Shown here: positions 1 through 8,678 of the stretch, in pieces
How the letters are laid out: every line of letters starts with the position of its first letter
Numbering within the stretch: position 1 is the first letter of the stretch
Origin: Prevotellaceae bacterium
GTDB taxonomy: Bacteria > Bacteroidota > Bacteroidia > Bacteroidales > UBA932
Assembly: GCA_031275825.1 (NCBI GenBank)
Contig: JAISOH010000095.1
Coordinates: 1-39,628, forward strand
DNA: 39,628 nt
Reading direction: 5' to 3'
Made by a program: the position numbers and the translations under genes
Notes under the pieces: generated by a model
Told to the model about the DNA's origin: nothing
Seen by the model: the letters and a program-made list of their open reading frames with translations, nothing else
Database searches by the model: none

Positions 1-2
1 AA

Positions 3-113
3 TGTCTAAATCACGTTGATACGATGCACAAGATGGCAGATGTATATATCGAGCGCGACTGGAATGTTATTGATGAAGCAAATCGAAAAGTGATTGACTA
101 TGTTTTTTCGTAA
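3..113 (+). CDS. 3' end of an unidentified CDS (partial, ...HVDTMHKMADVYIERDWNVIDEANRKVIDYVFS*)
   Basis: Open frame from the window edge to TAA at 111-113, followed by a terminator-like hairpin; family not recognised. Confidence 0.45.
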   Translation, partial: CLNHVDTMHKMADVYIERDWNVIDEANRKVIDYVFS

Positions 114-175
114 AAATATAGTAAAGAAAACATCCGAAATATCGGTTAAATTTAACCGCAACTTTGGAAAAACAA

Positions 176-209
176 AAAGCGGCAATCTTCTAAAAGCCGC
201 TTTATTGTT
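176..209. terminator. Rho-independent-like terminator hairpin
   Basis: AAAGCGGC (176-183) ... GCCGCTTT (196-203) followed by T-rich sequence; between the partial CDS (+) and the tRNA (-). Confidence 0.7.
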
Positions 210-222
210 GGGAATTGTTTTG

Positions 223-297
223 TGGGCCCAGTAGGGCTTGAACCTACGACCCCCTGATTATGAGTCAGGTGCTGCTAACCAACTGAGCTATGGGCCC
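223..297 (-). tRNA. tRNA with CAT anticodon (elongator Met or Ile2)
   Basis: Reverse complement GGGCCCATAGCTCAGTTGGTTAGCAGCACCTGACTCATAATCAGGGGGTCGTAGGTTCAAGCCCTACTGGGCCCA: 7-bp acceptor stem, anticodon loop CTCATAA, T-loop GGTTCAAGCC. Confidence 0.93.
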
Positions 298-378
298 TCA
301 AAAAAAACATTATTTTTTTGTTTTAAGCCGCAAATTTACAACCTTTGTTGTCGATTTCCAAATTTAAATCAAAATAAA

Positions 379-1011
379 ATGAAAAAAAAATATTTTTTAG
401 ATAGCCTTAATAATGATATTCGTAACATTATCTTTGATTTAGGCGGTGTTATAATAAATGTTGACTATCATAAAACAGAAAATGCTTTTAAAAATCTGGG
501 AATTTCAGATTTTGACAGAATATTTTCACAGGTACGGCAAAGTAAAATTGTTGATAAACTTGAAACCGGCAATATCTCGCCTGCCGAATTTCGTAAAAAT
601 CTGCGTGAATTATGCAGATTCAACATATCTGATACCGGCATTGATGATGCATGGAATGCAATGATATTGGATTTTCCGTGCGACAGAATCGCCATACTTG
701 ACAAATTACGCTTGAATTACAGAATATTTTTACTTAGCAACACCAATCAGATTCATATTGACTATTGCATGCGAAATCTGAACTTTGGTATGATAAAATC
801 AAAATTTGAAAAAATGTATCTTTCACACGAAATACACATGCGAAAACCGGATAAGAAAACATATCAATTTGTTTTGAATGACGCGCAACTGCAAGCATCA
901 CAAACCTTATTCATCGATGATACTGCAATAAATGTTGAAGGCGCAAAACTTGCAGGACTAAACGCTTATCATCTTGCAAACGGAGAAACTGTAAATAATT
1001 TATTCGATTAA
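379..1011 (+). CDS. HAD-IA family hydrolase
   Basis: IIFDLGGVIINVDY motif I, LLSNTN motif II, HMRKPDKKTYQ and LFIDDTAINVEGAKLAG motif; ORF track start at 238 overlaps the tRNA, so ATG 379 (MKKKYFLDSL) is more plausible. Confidence 0.88.
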   Translation: MKKKYFLDSLNNDIRNIIFDLGGVIINVDYHKTENAFKNLGISDFDRIFSQVRQSKIVDKLETGNISPAEFRKNLRELCRFNISDTGIDDAWNAMILDFPCDRIAILDKLRLNYRIFLLSNTNQIHIDYCMRNLNFGMIKSKFEKMYLSHEIHMRKPDKKTYQFVLNDAQLQASQTLFIDDTAINVEGAKLAGLNAYHLANGETVNNLFD

Positions 1012-1054
1012 TAAAAATTAGATGAATACCGGTAAAAATAAAAATATTTTTGCC

Positions 1055-1083
1055 TTGTATAAAAATTAATTTTGTTACCTTTG
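1055..1083 (+). promoter_or_regulatory. Bacteroidetes-type promoter (TTG-N18-TACCTTTG) upstream of ftsX
   Basis: TTG at 1055-1057 and TACCTTTG at 1076-1083, 20 bp upstream of the ATG at 1104. Confidence 0.55.
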
Positions 1084-1103
1084 CAATTATTCTATCAAAT
1101 TGA

Positions 1104-1982
1104 ATGGTCAGTAAAGAACAAAAAATAACGAACATAAGGTTGCGCAGTTCATACTTATCGTCGATTATAAGTATGTCGCTTGTGCTTTTTTTGCTTGGTA
1201 TTGCAGGGCTTTTCTTTATTAATGCAAAACAGCTAACAAAATACTTTCGCGACAGTATTTATATAGATGTATATCTTAACGATGATTTGAAAGAAAGCGA
1301 CATTTCGCAGTTTCGCAAACATCTTGATATTGCGCCTTATACGCGCGAAACCAAATACATTTCAAAAGATGATGCGGCAAGGAATTTTGAAAAGCAAATG
1401 GGAAAAGATTTTTTGGCAATACTTGATGGTAATCCCTTACCCGAATCAATAGAAATATGGATATCATCAACCTATTCGTCTATCGACAGCATCAGCGTTA
1501 TTCAGCAGCAACTTGAATCGATGCCGCAAGTAGAATCGGTGAAATATGAAAAATCGGTTTTGAATTTGGTAAATGCAAACATTCGTAAAATAAATCTGAT
1601 AATGGCAATATTTATTTTATTATTGCTGTTTGTATCAATGGTTCTTATAAATCACACCATTCGTTTGTCGGTATATGCAAAACGCTTTGCAATTCATACA
1701 ATGAAACTTGTTGGAGCTACCAAATCTTTCATAAGCAAACCATTTTTATTACAAAGCGTTGTGCGCGGAATTATTTCAGGACTTATTGCAATTATAATGT
1801 TATATGGAGCAATTTATGCTTTACAGTCGGAATTTAGAGGAATACTTGAATTTACCGATTTTGCAACAATGCTGTTTCTTTTGCTTTCAATATTACTTCT
1901 TGGTATAGGAATTAACTATCTTTCAACATATTTTGCAGTCAGAAAATATATACGAATTGATTTTGACAAACTGTATTATTAA
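1104..1982 (+). CDS. ftsX: FtsX-like cell division ABC permease
   Basis: N-terminal TM, FtsX extracellular domain (YIDVYLNDDLKESDISQFRKHL...), three C-terminal TM segments; adjacent DUF3098 and uppP as in other Bacteroidetes. Confidence 0.88.
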   Translation: MVSKEQKITNIRLRSSYLSSIISMSLVLFLLGIAGLFFINAKQLTKYFRDSIYIDVYLNDDLKESDISQFRKHLDIAPYTRETKYISKDDAARNFEKQMGKDFLAILDGNPLPESIEIWISSTYSSIDSISVIQQQLESMPQVESVKYEKSVLNLVNANIRKINLIMAIFILLLLFVSMVLINHTIRLSVYAKRFAIHTMKLVGATKSFISKPFLLQSVVRGIISGLIAIIMLYGAIYALQSEFRGILEFTDFATMLFLLLSILLLGIGINYLSTYFAVRKYIRIDFDKLYY

Positions 1983-2011
1983 ATCTTTTACATAAAATTA
2001 AATATAAAATA

Positions 2012-2284
2012 ATGGCAACATTAAAAAAAATTACTCAAATAAAGGATAGCGGGAACAAAAATTTTGCAATACCTCGACAAAATTACAAACTAATGGCAAT
2101 AGGTTGCGCAATTATATTTTTAGGATTTTTGCTAATGATTGGAGGTGGAAATGAAGATCCGGCAAAGTTCGATGCTGCAGAAATGTTCAGTTTTCGACGC
2201 ATAACGCTTGCGCCGATAACAGTAATTGCAGGATTTATTTTTGTAGGATATTCAATAATGCGCAAGCCTAAAGAAAATAAATGA
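2012..2284 (+). CDS. DUF3098 family small membrane protein
   Basis: 90 aa, two TM helices with [38 protein letters not shown]; between ftsX and uppP. Confidence 0.82.
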   Translation: MATLKKITQIKDSGNKNFAIPRQNYKLMAIGCAIIFLGFLLMIGGGNEDPAKFDAAEMFSFRRITLAPITVIAGFIFVGYSIMRKPKENK

Positions 2285-3066
2285 ACTGGTTCGAAGCACT
2301 TATCCTCGGTATTGTACAGGGCATTACCGAATTTTTGCCGGTAAGTAGCAGTGGTCATTTACAAATAGGCGCTACACTGTTTAATATTGATTCAGCAGGA
2401 AACATGTCGTTTGCAGTTGTTGTACACGCCGCTACGGTATTAAGTACAATAGTTGTCTTTTGGAAAATTACAGTAAAACTTTTTACGGGATTGTTGAAAT
2501 TTAAATGGAACACAGAAACCGAATATATAGCCAAACTTGCCGTATCGATGATTCCTGTTGCAATAGCAGGAGTTTTTTTTAAAGATGAAATTAAAACAAT
2601 TTTCAGCGGCGGACTTGTAACTGTCGGAATTTGTCTGTTTATCACAGCAATATTGTTAACATTTTCATATTATCTCAAACCGCGCACAAAAAATAACATA
2701 TCATTTATTGATTCGTTCATAATTGGAATTGCACAGGCAATAGCCGTACTTCCCGGGCTTTCGCGTTCAGGCAGCACAATAGCGACAGGTTTGATGCTTG
2801 GAAATAAAAAAGAAAATGTTGCCCAGTTTTCATTTCTTATGGTTTTGATTCCGATAATTGGCGAAGCATTGCTTGATTTGTGCAAAGGAGAATTTTCCTG
2901 CAATGCTTCAATACCGGCAACAGCCATGATTGCAGGATTTTTGAGCGCATTTGTTTCGGGATTGTTTGCATGCACTGTAATGATAAATATTGTAAAACGC
3001 GGAAAACTTGTCTGGTTTGCCGTTTATTGTGCAGTAGCGGGAACAGTAGCTTTCATATTTTCATAA
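2281..3066 (+). CDS. uppP: Undecaprenyl-diphosphate phosphatase UppP/BacA
   Basis: [23 protein letters not shown] and [10 protein letters not shown] signature motifs; overlaps upstream ORF by 4 nt. Confidence 0.95.
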   Translation: MNWFEALILGIVQGITEFLPVSSSGHLQIGATLFNIDSAGNMSFAVVVHAATVLSTIVVFWKITVKLFTGLLKFKWNTETEYIAKLAVSMIPVAIAGVFFKDEIKTIFSGGLVTVGICLFITAILLTFSYYLKPRTKNNISFIDSFIIGIAQAIAVLPGLSRSGSTIATGLMLGNKKENVAQFSFLMVLIPIIGEALLDLCKGEFSCNASIPATAMIAGFLSAFVSGLFACTVMINIVKRGKLVWFAVYCAVAGTVAFIFS

Positions 3067-3096
3067 ATCGTATATTTTGATTACAAGTTAGCAGTA

Positions 3097-4746
3097 TTAT
3101 TTTTCGTACAAAAATCTTTTAATACTTTTTTTCGGGGTTTTTTCAAACTCTTCGGGATAAAGTTTTATTCGCGCTATTTGACTGTAATTCGGAAGTTTTT
3201 TATTTAATTCATTTTTTTCGTCTTCCAAAATTTTTTCCAAATCGCTGTCGCTTAAATTTTCTGAATATGCAAGTTCGTAGTCGGGATAAATAAGCGCCGT
3301 TAATTTACCATCATTGTCAACTACAATCGATTCGTTTATATACGGCAAATTGTTAAGTCTGTCTTCTATTTCTTCAGGATAAATATTTTGTCCCGAAGGT
3401 CCGAGTATCATATTTTTGCTGCGTCCTTTTATATAAAGGTATCCATCTTTATCAATAACTCCCAAATCTCCGGTATGAAACCAACCATCGGCATCGAATG
3501 CATTTTTTGTTGCTTCGGGGTTTTTATAATATCCTGAAAACACATTTTCGCCTTTCACAACAATTTCGCCTATTCCTGTTTTCGGATTCGGGCTGTCTAT
3601 TTTCAACTGCATGCACGGTATCGGTTTTCCGCATGAATAAATATGGTGTGTTGTCCAATCGTCGTACGAGATAAGAGGTCCACATTCTGTCATTCCGTAG
3701 CCTACGGTATATTGAAATCCTATTTTCTTGAAAAACGCTTCTGCCTCGCTGTTGAAAGCTGCGCCTCCAATTACGACCACCAGCACATTATCGCCAAACG
3801 AATGGTTCAATAATTTCAATATTTTCTTTTTTATTGCCTGTTTTATTATTGGCAGTTTCATTAAAAAGTGCAAACTTGGTTTATCAAGCATGGGTTTTAT
3901 TTTTCGTTTGAATATTTTTTCCACAATAAGTGGAACTGATATTATAAGTCGCGGTTTTACCGAAGAATATGCTTCGAGAATTATTTTCGGAGTAGGCATT
4001 CGTGTAAGAAACTGTATATGACAGCCGGAAACAAGCGTAAAAACTATTTCAAATATTAATCCGTACATGTGAGCCATTGGCAACATTGCAACAACTCCGC
4101 CGCCCTGCAACTGGGGCAAGGCTGTAAATGCAAATTCGAGATTTGCTTTAAGCGACCTGTACGGAAGCATTACTCCCTTAGAAAATCCTGTTGTTCCGGA
4201 TGTATAGTTTATAATTGCAAGATCTTCGCTGCTGTCGTGATAATATTTTACATCTTCGGGAGTTATTCCGTTTCTGTATTTTTCGTTGAAAATATTATCA
4301 ATAATACTGTTCAGTTTATTTATAGATGCTTTTTTTGCATATAAAAATTTAAAATCATTTATTTGAATTATTGCATTTACGTTCTGTATTTCGTCGGCGC
4401 TTAATCCTTCCCATACGACATCGCCTGCAAACAAAATTTTTGATTCGGAATGATTTATGATGTTGTGTACATTGTCTGGCTTAAATTCGTGAAGAACAGG
4501 CACGGCAACCGCTCCGTATGTAACTGTTGCAAGAAACGAAATTGCCCAGTTCGACGAATTTCGTCCTGCCAGAGATATTTTGTCTCCTTTGTTTATTCCG
4601 CACTGTTCAAAAACTATATGCAATCTGGCTATATGCATGGCAATATCTTTGTATTTGTTTGCTTCGCCGCGATAGTCGGACAATGCCGGAGATTCCCAGT
4701 TATTTTTTATACAATCTTCAATATACGAATTAAAATTTTTATACAT
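3097..4746 (-). CDS. AMP-binding long-chain acyl-CoA synthetase-like protein
   Basis: INYTSGTTGFSKGVML P-loop, GYGMTECGP, GWFHTGDLGVID motifs. Confidence 0.92.
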   Translation of the reverse strand: MYKNFNSYIEDCIKNNWESPALSDYRGEANKYKDIAMHIARLHIVFEQCGINKGDKISLAGRNSSNWAISFLATVTYGAVAVPVLHEFKPDNVHNIINHSESKILFAGDVVWEGLSADEIQNVNAIIQINDFKFLYAKKASINKLNSIIDNIFNEKYRNGITPEDVKYYHDSSEDLAIINYTSGTTGFSKGVMLPYRSLKANLEFAFTALPQLQGGGVVAMLPMAHMYGLIFEIVFTLVSGCHIQFLTRMPTPKIILEAYSSVKPRLIISVPLIVEKIFKRKIKPMLDKPSLHFLMKLPIIKQAIKKKILKLLNHSFGDNVLVVVIGGAAFNSEAEAFFKKIGFQYTVGYGMTECGPLISYDDWTTHHIYSCGKPIPCMQLKIDSPNPKTGIGEIVVKGENVFSGYYKNPEATKNAFDADGWFHTGDLGVIDKDGYLYIKGRSKNMILGPSGQNIYPEEIEDRLNNLPYINESIVVDNDGKLTALIYPDYELAYSENLSDSDLEKILEDEKNELNKKLPNYSQIARIKLYPEEFEKTPKKSIKRFLYEK

Positions 4747-4766
4747 ACTATATACATATTAACGAT

Positions 4767-5963
4767 TTAGTTATAAATGAATTTCCCTTTTTCGGTAATG
4801 ATTGTTAATTTTTTTTCTGCAGATTTTATTACTTTTCCTATTATTTGTGCATCTATGTTAAATTTTTCAGATGTTTTGATTACAGTTTCGGCTTTTTGCC
4901 GGTTTACATAAATTTCAAGACGATGTCCCATGTTATAAACCTTATACATTTCTTTCCATGCGGTTTGTGATTCGTTTTGTATAATTTTAAAAAGCGGCGG
5001 AACAGGAAACATGTTGTCTTTTATAACATGACAGTTTTCGATAAAATTCATAATTTTTGTCTGTCCTCCTCCCGAGCAGTGAACTATTCCGTGAATATCG
5101 GTACGCATTGTTTTAAGAATTTCGGCTACGACAGGCGTATAGGTTCGAGTTGGCGACAAAACAAGTTTTCCGACAGTTAATCCCGTATCAGGTTCTATAT
5201 CGGTTAATTTATATTTACCCGAATATACAAGATTTTCGGATATTGCATTGTCGTATGTTTCAGGATATTTTTTCGCAATCTCTTTACAGAAAACATCATG
5301 CCGTGCCGATGTAAGTCCGTTACTTCCCATACCGCCGTTGTATTCATCTTCGTAAATCGCTTTTCCGTACGATGATAATCCGACAATAACATCTCCGTCT
5401 GCAATATTTGCATTATCAATTATTTTATTTTTTTCGATACGCGCAGTTACGGTACTGTCCACTATTATGGTACGGACAATATCGCCAACATCTGCCGTTT
5501 CGCCGCCTGTAAGTGTAATATTTACACCAAAGTTTTTCATTCTCTGTATAAATTCCGATATTCCGTTTATTATTTCGGCTATAACATCGCCGGGTATTAA
5601 TTTTTTATTTCGTCCTATTGTCGACGATAAAAGAATGTTGTCGGTAATTCCTGTGCAAAGCAAATCGTCTATATTCATCACAATAGCATCTTGCGCTATT
5701 CCTTTCCATACGCTCATGTCGCCTGTTTCTTTCCAGTAGGCATAAGCCAGCGACGATTTTGTTCCTGCTCCGTCGGCATGCATAGCAATACAGTAATCAT
5801 CGTTGCCGCAAAGAATGTCAGGAACAATTTTACAGAATGGTTTTTTGAAAAGACCTTTATCCAGATTTTTTATGGCATTGTGTACATCGTATTTTGATGC
5901 CGATACTCCTCTTTTGCCATATCGTGAATCATCGTTGATAATATTTTGATTTTCTTTATTCAT
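4767..5963 (-). CDS. purM: Phosphoribosylformylglycinamidine cyclo-ligase (AIR synthase), Bacteroidetes-type
   Basis: DGAGTKSSLAYAYWKETGD, ITLTGGETADVGDIVRT, HCSGGGQTKI motifs of the PurM family. Confidence 0.87.
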   Translation of the reverse strand: MNKENQNIINDDSRYGKRGVSASKYDVHNAIKNLDKGLFKKPFCKIVPDILCGNDDYCIAMHADGAGTKSSLAYAYWKETGDMSVWKGIAQDAIVMNIDDLLCTGITDNILLSSTIGRNKKLIPGDVIAEIINGISEFIQRMKNFGVNITLTGGETADVGDIVRTIIVDSTVTARIEKNKIIDNANIADGDVIVGLSSYGKAIYEDEYNGGMGSNGLTSARHDVFCKEIAKKYPETYDNAISENLVYSGKYKLTDIEPDTGLTVGKLVLSPTRTYTPVVAEILKTMRTDIHGIVHCSGGGQTKIMNFIENCHVIKDNMFPVPPLFKIIQNESQTAWKEMYKVYNMGHRLEIYVNRQKAETVIKTSEKFNIDAQIIGKVIKSAEKKLTIITEKGKFIYN

Positions 5964-6251
5964 TTATATATCAGATAAAATGATATTTTTTTTGACAAGC
6001 CAGATTTTTCTGTTTTTCATATTTTCAGGCAAAATTAATTATTTTTTTATTAATTCCAATCTCAAAAAAACTCTTACACCAAAAAAGTTTTATTCATTTG
6101 AATTGTAGAAGACAATATTTGAATTTAGAAACTGCCAAAATGAAATATTAAATATTCATTTTTTATTTTTTGCAATGTTCTTATTGAAAATGCAATTCTT
6201 ATCATGCGCTAATTTTTTTATGTTATATGATGTTTGTTCATAATTTTTTTT

Positions 6252-6259
6252 TACTTTTG
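6252..6259 (+). promoter_or_regulatory. -7 element TACTTTTG upstream of tRNA-Pro
   Basis: TAnnTTTG-type motif 12 bp before the tRNA 5' end; -33 element not clearly spaced. Confidence 0.45.
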
Positions 6260-6270
6260 TTGCTTGAAAT

Positions 6271-6343
6271 CGGGGTGTAGCACAGTTGGTAGCGCGCTAC
6301 GTTCGGGACGTAGAGGTCGGATGTTCGAGTCATCTCACCCCGA
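6271..6343 (+). tRNA. tRNA-Pro (CGG)
   Basis: CGGGGTG/CACCCCG acceptor stem, anticodon arm CTACG-TTCGGGA-CGTAG, T-loop TTCGAGT, discriminator A. Confidence 0.95.
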
Positions 6344-6490
6344 CAAAGCTTGTAAGACTTTAAAAATAAGTTAATTGTAAAATTGCTGAAACTAAAAAAA
6401 TACAGTAAAATACAATTAAATACACTTAAAATTAAAATATTGAATACTACGCATTTATGTTTCTCAAAAAAATTAAAGGAGAAAAAACAA

Positions 6491-6650
6491 TGCGCAGAAA
6501 AAAATTTTAATCTTGCCGAACCTTAAAGACAGGGGTGGTAATTTAACAAAAAAGTGGTTTGTTGAGTTATCTCAACGCAATCCGAAAACAGGCGAAATGG
6601 TCATGTTTCGCGCCGAAAAGTTGAATAATATACACATCATTTTTCTACTT
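6491..6650 (+). pseudogene. 5' remnant of a Bacteroidetes tyrosine recombinase/integrase
   Basis: ATGCGCAGAAAAAAA(-1)TTTTAATC restores MRRKKILILPNLKDRGGNLTKKWFVELSQRNPKTGEMVMFRAEKLNNI, resembling the N-terminal region of Bacteroidetes phage/ICE integrases; no core catalytic domain follows; directly downstream of a tRNA. Confidence 0.6.
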
Positions 6651-6659
6651 ATACAGAAC

Positions 6660-7409
6660 TCATGTTTTTGTCGTTTCGCCCGTGCAGCGAACGGTATCAA
6701 TTCCGCCGAGCGAATTTTCAAACAGAAAATACTGCTCATCAGGCAGTTTATTTATTATGCTGTAATATTGATATTTAGGCAGCAGTTCGACGTTGGGACT
6801 GTCGGTTTTGAATATGGCAACTTCCAGTTTTTCAGGTATGTTTTCAAGATTTTTGATTATGGCATTAATATTCACAGTATAAGCAAAATCTGCAGACAGT
6901 TCGCCGATGCGGATGTTTTGAGTTGCGCCGCCGGCAAAGTACGCTTTTGCATACATGAATCTCGTTTGAGCGGCATTGTAATTGGCGTAATGAGTCAGAT
7001 ATTCAGGCTGTTCAGCGGTAATGTTTTTCATTTTCGGCTGCCAGGTAAGAAAATTTTTCAGACTAAAAATTTCCGGCGACTGCGAAAGATTTTTAACATC
7101 TGCGCGCAATACGTCAAATTCTATTGTTGCAATGCCTTCATTTATATCTATCGTAAACTCTTTTACAGTATCGCTTTGAAAGAACAGGTTTGAATCAGGT
7201 ATTTTAAGAAACAGTTCGTTAATTATAATGTCCTTAAAATCAACGGTAACGCGACTGTCAAAATCGGGCGTATAAGTTTCGTCAAGCAGTATTTGGCTAC
7301 CTGCATATAATTGAATACGCACATCTTCAGCACTTTCCAAAACGAGTTTGGGAAGATTGCCTGCAAAACACAAGCCCTGAGGTCGCGATATGACTGTTAT
7401 TTCTGACAT
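6660..7409 (-). CDS. Hypothetical protein, probably a truncated N-terminal part of a larger prophage-type protein
   Basis: 249 aa ORF MSEITVISRPQGLCFAGNLPKLVLES...NSLGGIDTVRCTGETTKT*; the reading frame ends where the integrase remnant ends. Phage-structural affinity is a resemblance, not a verified match. Confidence 0.5.
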   Translation of the reverse strand: MSEITVISRPQGLCFAGNLPKLVLESAEDVRIQLYAGSQILLDETYTPDFDSRVTVDFKDIIINELFLKIPDSNLFFQSDTVKEFTIDINEGIATIEFDVLRADVKNLSQSPEIFSLKNFLTWQPKMKNITAEQPEYLTHYANYNAAQTRFMYAKAYFAGGATQNIRIGELSADFAYTVNINAIIKNLENIPEKLEVAIFKTDSPNVELLPKYQYYSIINKLPDEQYFLFENSLGGIDTVRCTGETTKT

Positions 7410-7450
7410 ATCGCAAAAGTATGTGTGTTTTATCTGAAATTAAAGGACAA

Positions 7451-7476
7451 AAAAGCCCCGCCGAAATCGGCGGGGC
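7451..7476 (-). terminator. Terminator downstream of hicB
   Basis: On the minus strand GCCCCGCCGATTTCGGCGGGGC followed by TTTTTT; strong GC hairpin. Confidence 0.85.
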
Positions 7477-7499
7477 GGCAATCAATAAATTTAATTTCT

Positions 7500-7835
7500 C
7501 TATAAACTCATTGCTTTTTCGATAGCATCTTTTACAAAGGCATTAAGCGTTCGTCCTTTTAATTTTGCTGCAATTACTGCCTTACGATGCAATTCAGGTG
7601 TCAGACGCACATTAAAATTGCCTTTATAACTTTTTTCGACAGGAATTTTATCGCACTTGCAATCTTTTATATGTTCGTCCACCATATAATAAAATGCCTG
7701 CTTAAGTTCGTCTACCGACTCTCCCTCAAAAGTAATAAGGTCGTTAATTCCCTCTATTTTTCCAAAAAAAACATTATCATCAGCAGAAAAATTCACCGAA
7801 CCAATGAAACCTTTATAAGTTAATATATTATTCAT
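7500..7835 (-). CDS. hicB: HicB-family antitoxin
   Basis: YKGFIGSVNFSADDNVFFGKIEGINDLITFEGESVDELKQAF (partial RNase-H-like fold) plus C-terminal RHH-like NVRLTPELHRKAVIAAKLKGRTLNAFVKDAI. Confidence 0.92.
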   Translation of the reverse strand: MNNILTYKGFIGSVNFSADDNVFFGKIEGINDLITFEGESVDELKQAFYYMVDEHIKDCKCDKIPVEKSYKGNFNVRLTPELHRKAVIAAKLKGRTLNAFVKDAIEKAMSL

Positions 7836-7844
7836 ATTTTTATT

Positions 7845-8090
7845 TTATTTAATTAATCCTTTGTTTTTCAATTCATTTGTAACAATATCCAATTGATAGA
7901 ATTTCATAATATTACTTGGATGTGGTTTATGCAGTTTTATTTTATGCTCTTTTTTTTCAAAACATACTCTTGAACCTGCTCCCTGCACTTCGTTATATCC
8001 AAATGCCGACAATAACGTTTGTAATTCGTTATATGTAAAATCTTTCGGCTTCGAAATCAATCTTGCTATCAGTTTATCTATCTTTGACAT
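7845..8090 (-). CDS. hicA: HicA-family mRNA interferase toxin
   Basis: 81 aa, FTYNELQTLLSAFGYNEVQGAGSRVCFEKKEHKIKLHKPHPSN with GSR...HKPHP dsRBD-like HicA signature; immediately upstream of hicB. Confidence 0.92.
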   Translation of the reverse strand: MSKIDKLIARLISKPKDFTYNELQTLLSAFGYNEVQGAGSRVCFEKKEHKIKLHKPHPSNIMKFYQLDIVTNELKNKGLIK

Positions 8091-8104
8091 CTGTTATTTT
8101 TTCA

Positions 8105-8147
8105 CAAAGTTAAGAAATAATTTTCATTGCAACTAAATTTCAGTTGC
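8105..8147 (-). promoter_or_regulatory. hicAB promoter and operator
   Basis: Minus strand: GCAACTGAAATTTAGTTGC (8147-8129, 8 of 9 half-site pairs match) overlapping TTG (-33), N17, TAACTTTG (-7, 8112-8105), then ATG of hicA at 8090. Confidence 0.65.
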
Positions 8148-8184
8148 TTTTTTCATTAAATAATCTTAACATGAGAAAAATTAT

Positions 8185-8424
8185 TTATCTTGAATGCGGC
8201 TTGAGCCATGTTGTGTAGTTTAAAGTTTCGGCTACGTAATAAGTTGTACCATGATACGGACTGAACGAATAAATTCTTATCTGGCAATCGCATGTTTCCG
8301 TATGATACTGACCGCCGGCATTATACTGTTCTTCCGTTGGCGGCGCCTGTACCGGCGATGGAAATGTTGTTTTTTCCAATCTTGCAGACTGACCTCTCGG
8401 AAGATTGTTATAATGTTCGCGCAT
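8185..8424 (-). CDS. Small hypothetical ORF, possibly the C-terminal remnant of a larger gene
   Basis: 79 aa ending ...GTTYYVAETLNYTTWLKPHSR*; its last ~16 codons recur in frame at 39007-39054. Confidence 0.4.
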   Translation of the reverse strand: MREHYNNLPRGQSARLEKTTFPSPVQAPPTEEQYNAGGQYHTETCDCQIRIYSFSPYHGTTYYVAETLNYTTWLKPHSR

Positions 8425-8678
8425 GTAATAGTACGCTCTATTTTATATCTGATAATTTTCAACCATTTTTTGTCTGTTTTTTTATTTGTTTTTTACCGAT
8501 TTACTTGTATTCAAAGTTACGGAATTCTGCATTATTCTCGCTTTTATTTTATCGCCATTTAATAAAATAATACCTTCGTAAGGAACGACTAACTCCATCC
8601 ATTATAAATCATATAATTAAATCCTTACATATTTCTTTGCTTTATTTTAATTGACAACAGTGATTTAAAATATAACTG

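Noticed and set aside
238-378. N-terminal extension of the HAD hydrolase ORF (start at 238)
   Set aside because: It reads through the tRNA gene at 223-297 on the other strand; ATG at 379 gives the normal HAD start.
6513-7193. 226-aa plus-strand ORF as a real full-length protein
   Set aside because: Only the first ~45 residues look like integrase; the rest is antisense to the 249-aa minus-strand ORF.
8129-8155. Plus-strand terminator (GCAACT...AGTTGC followed by TTTTTT)
   Set aside because: No plus-strand gene ends there; the position relative to the hicA promoter on the minus strand makes an operator more likely.
8251-8570. Plus-strand ORFs 8251-8562 and 8292-8570
   Set aside because: Phe/Leu/Tyr-rich AT-driven frames without start context or homology; the region is better explained by the minus-strand ORF.
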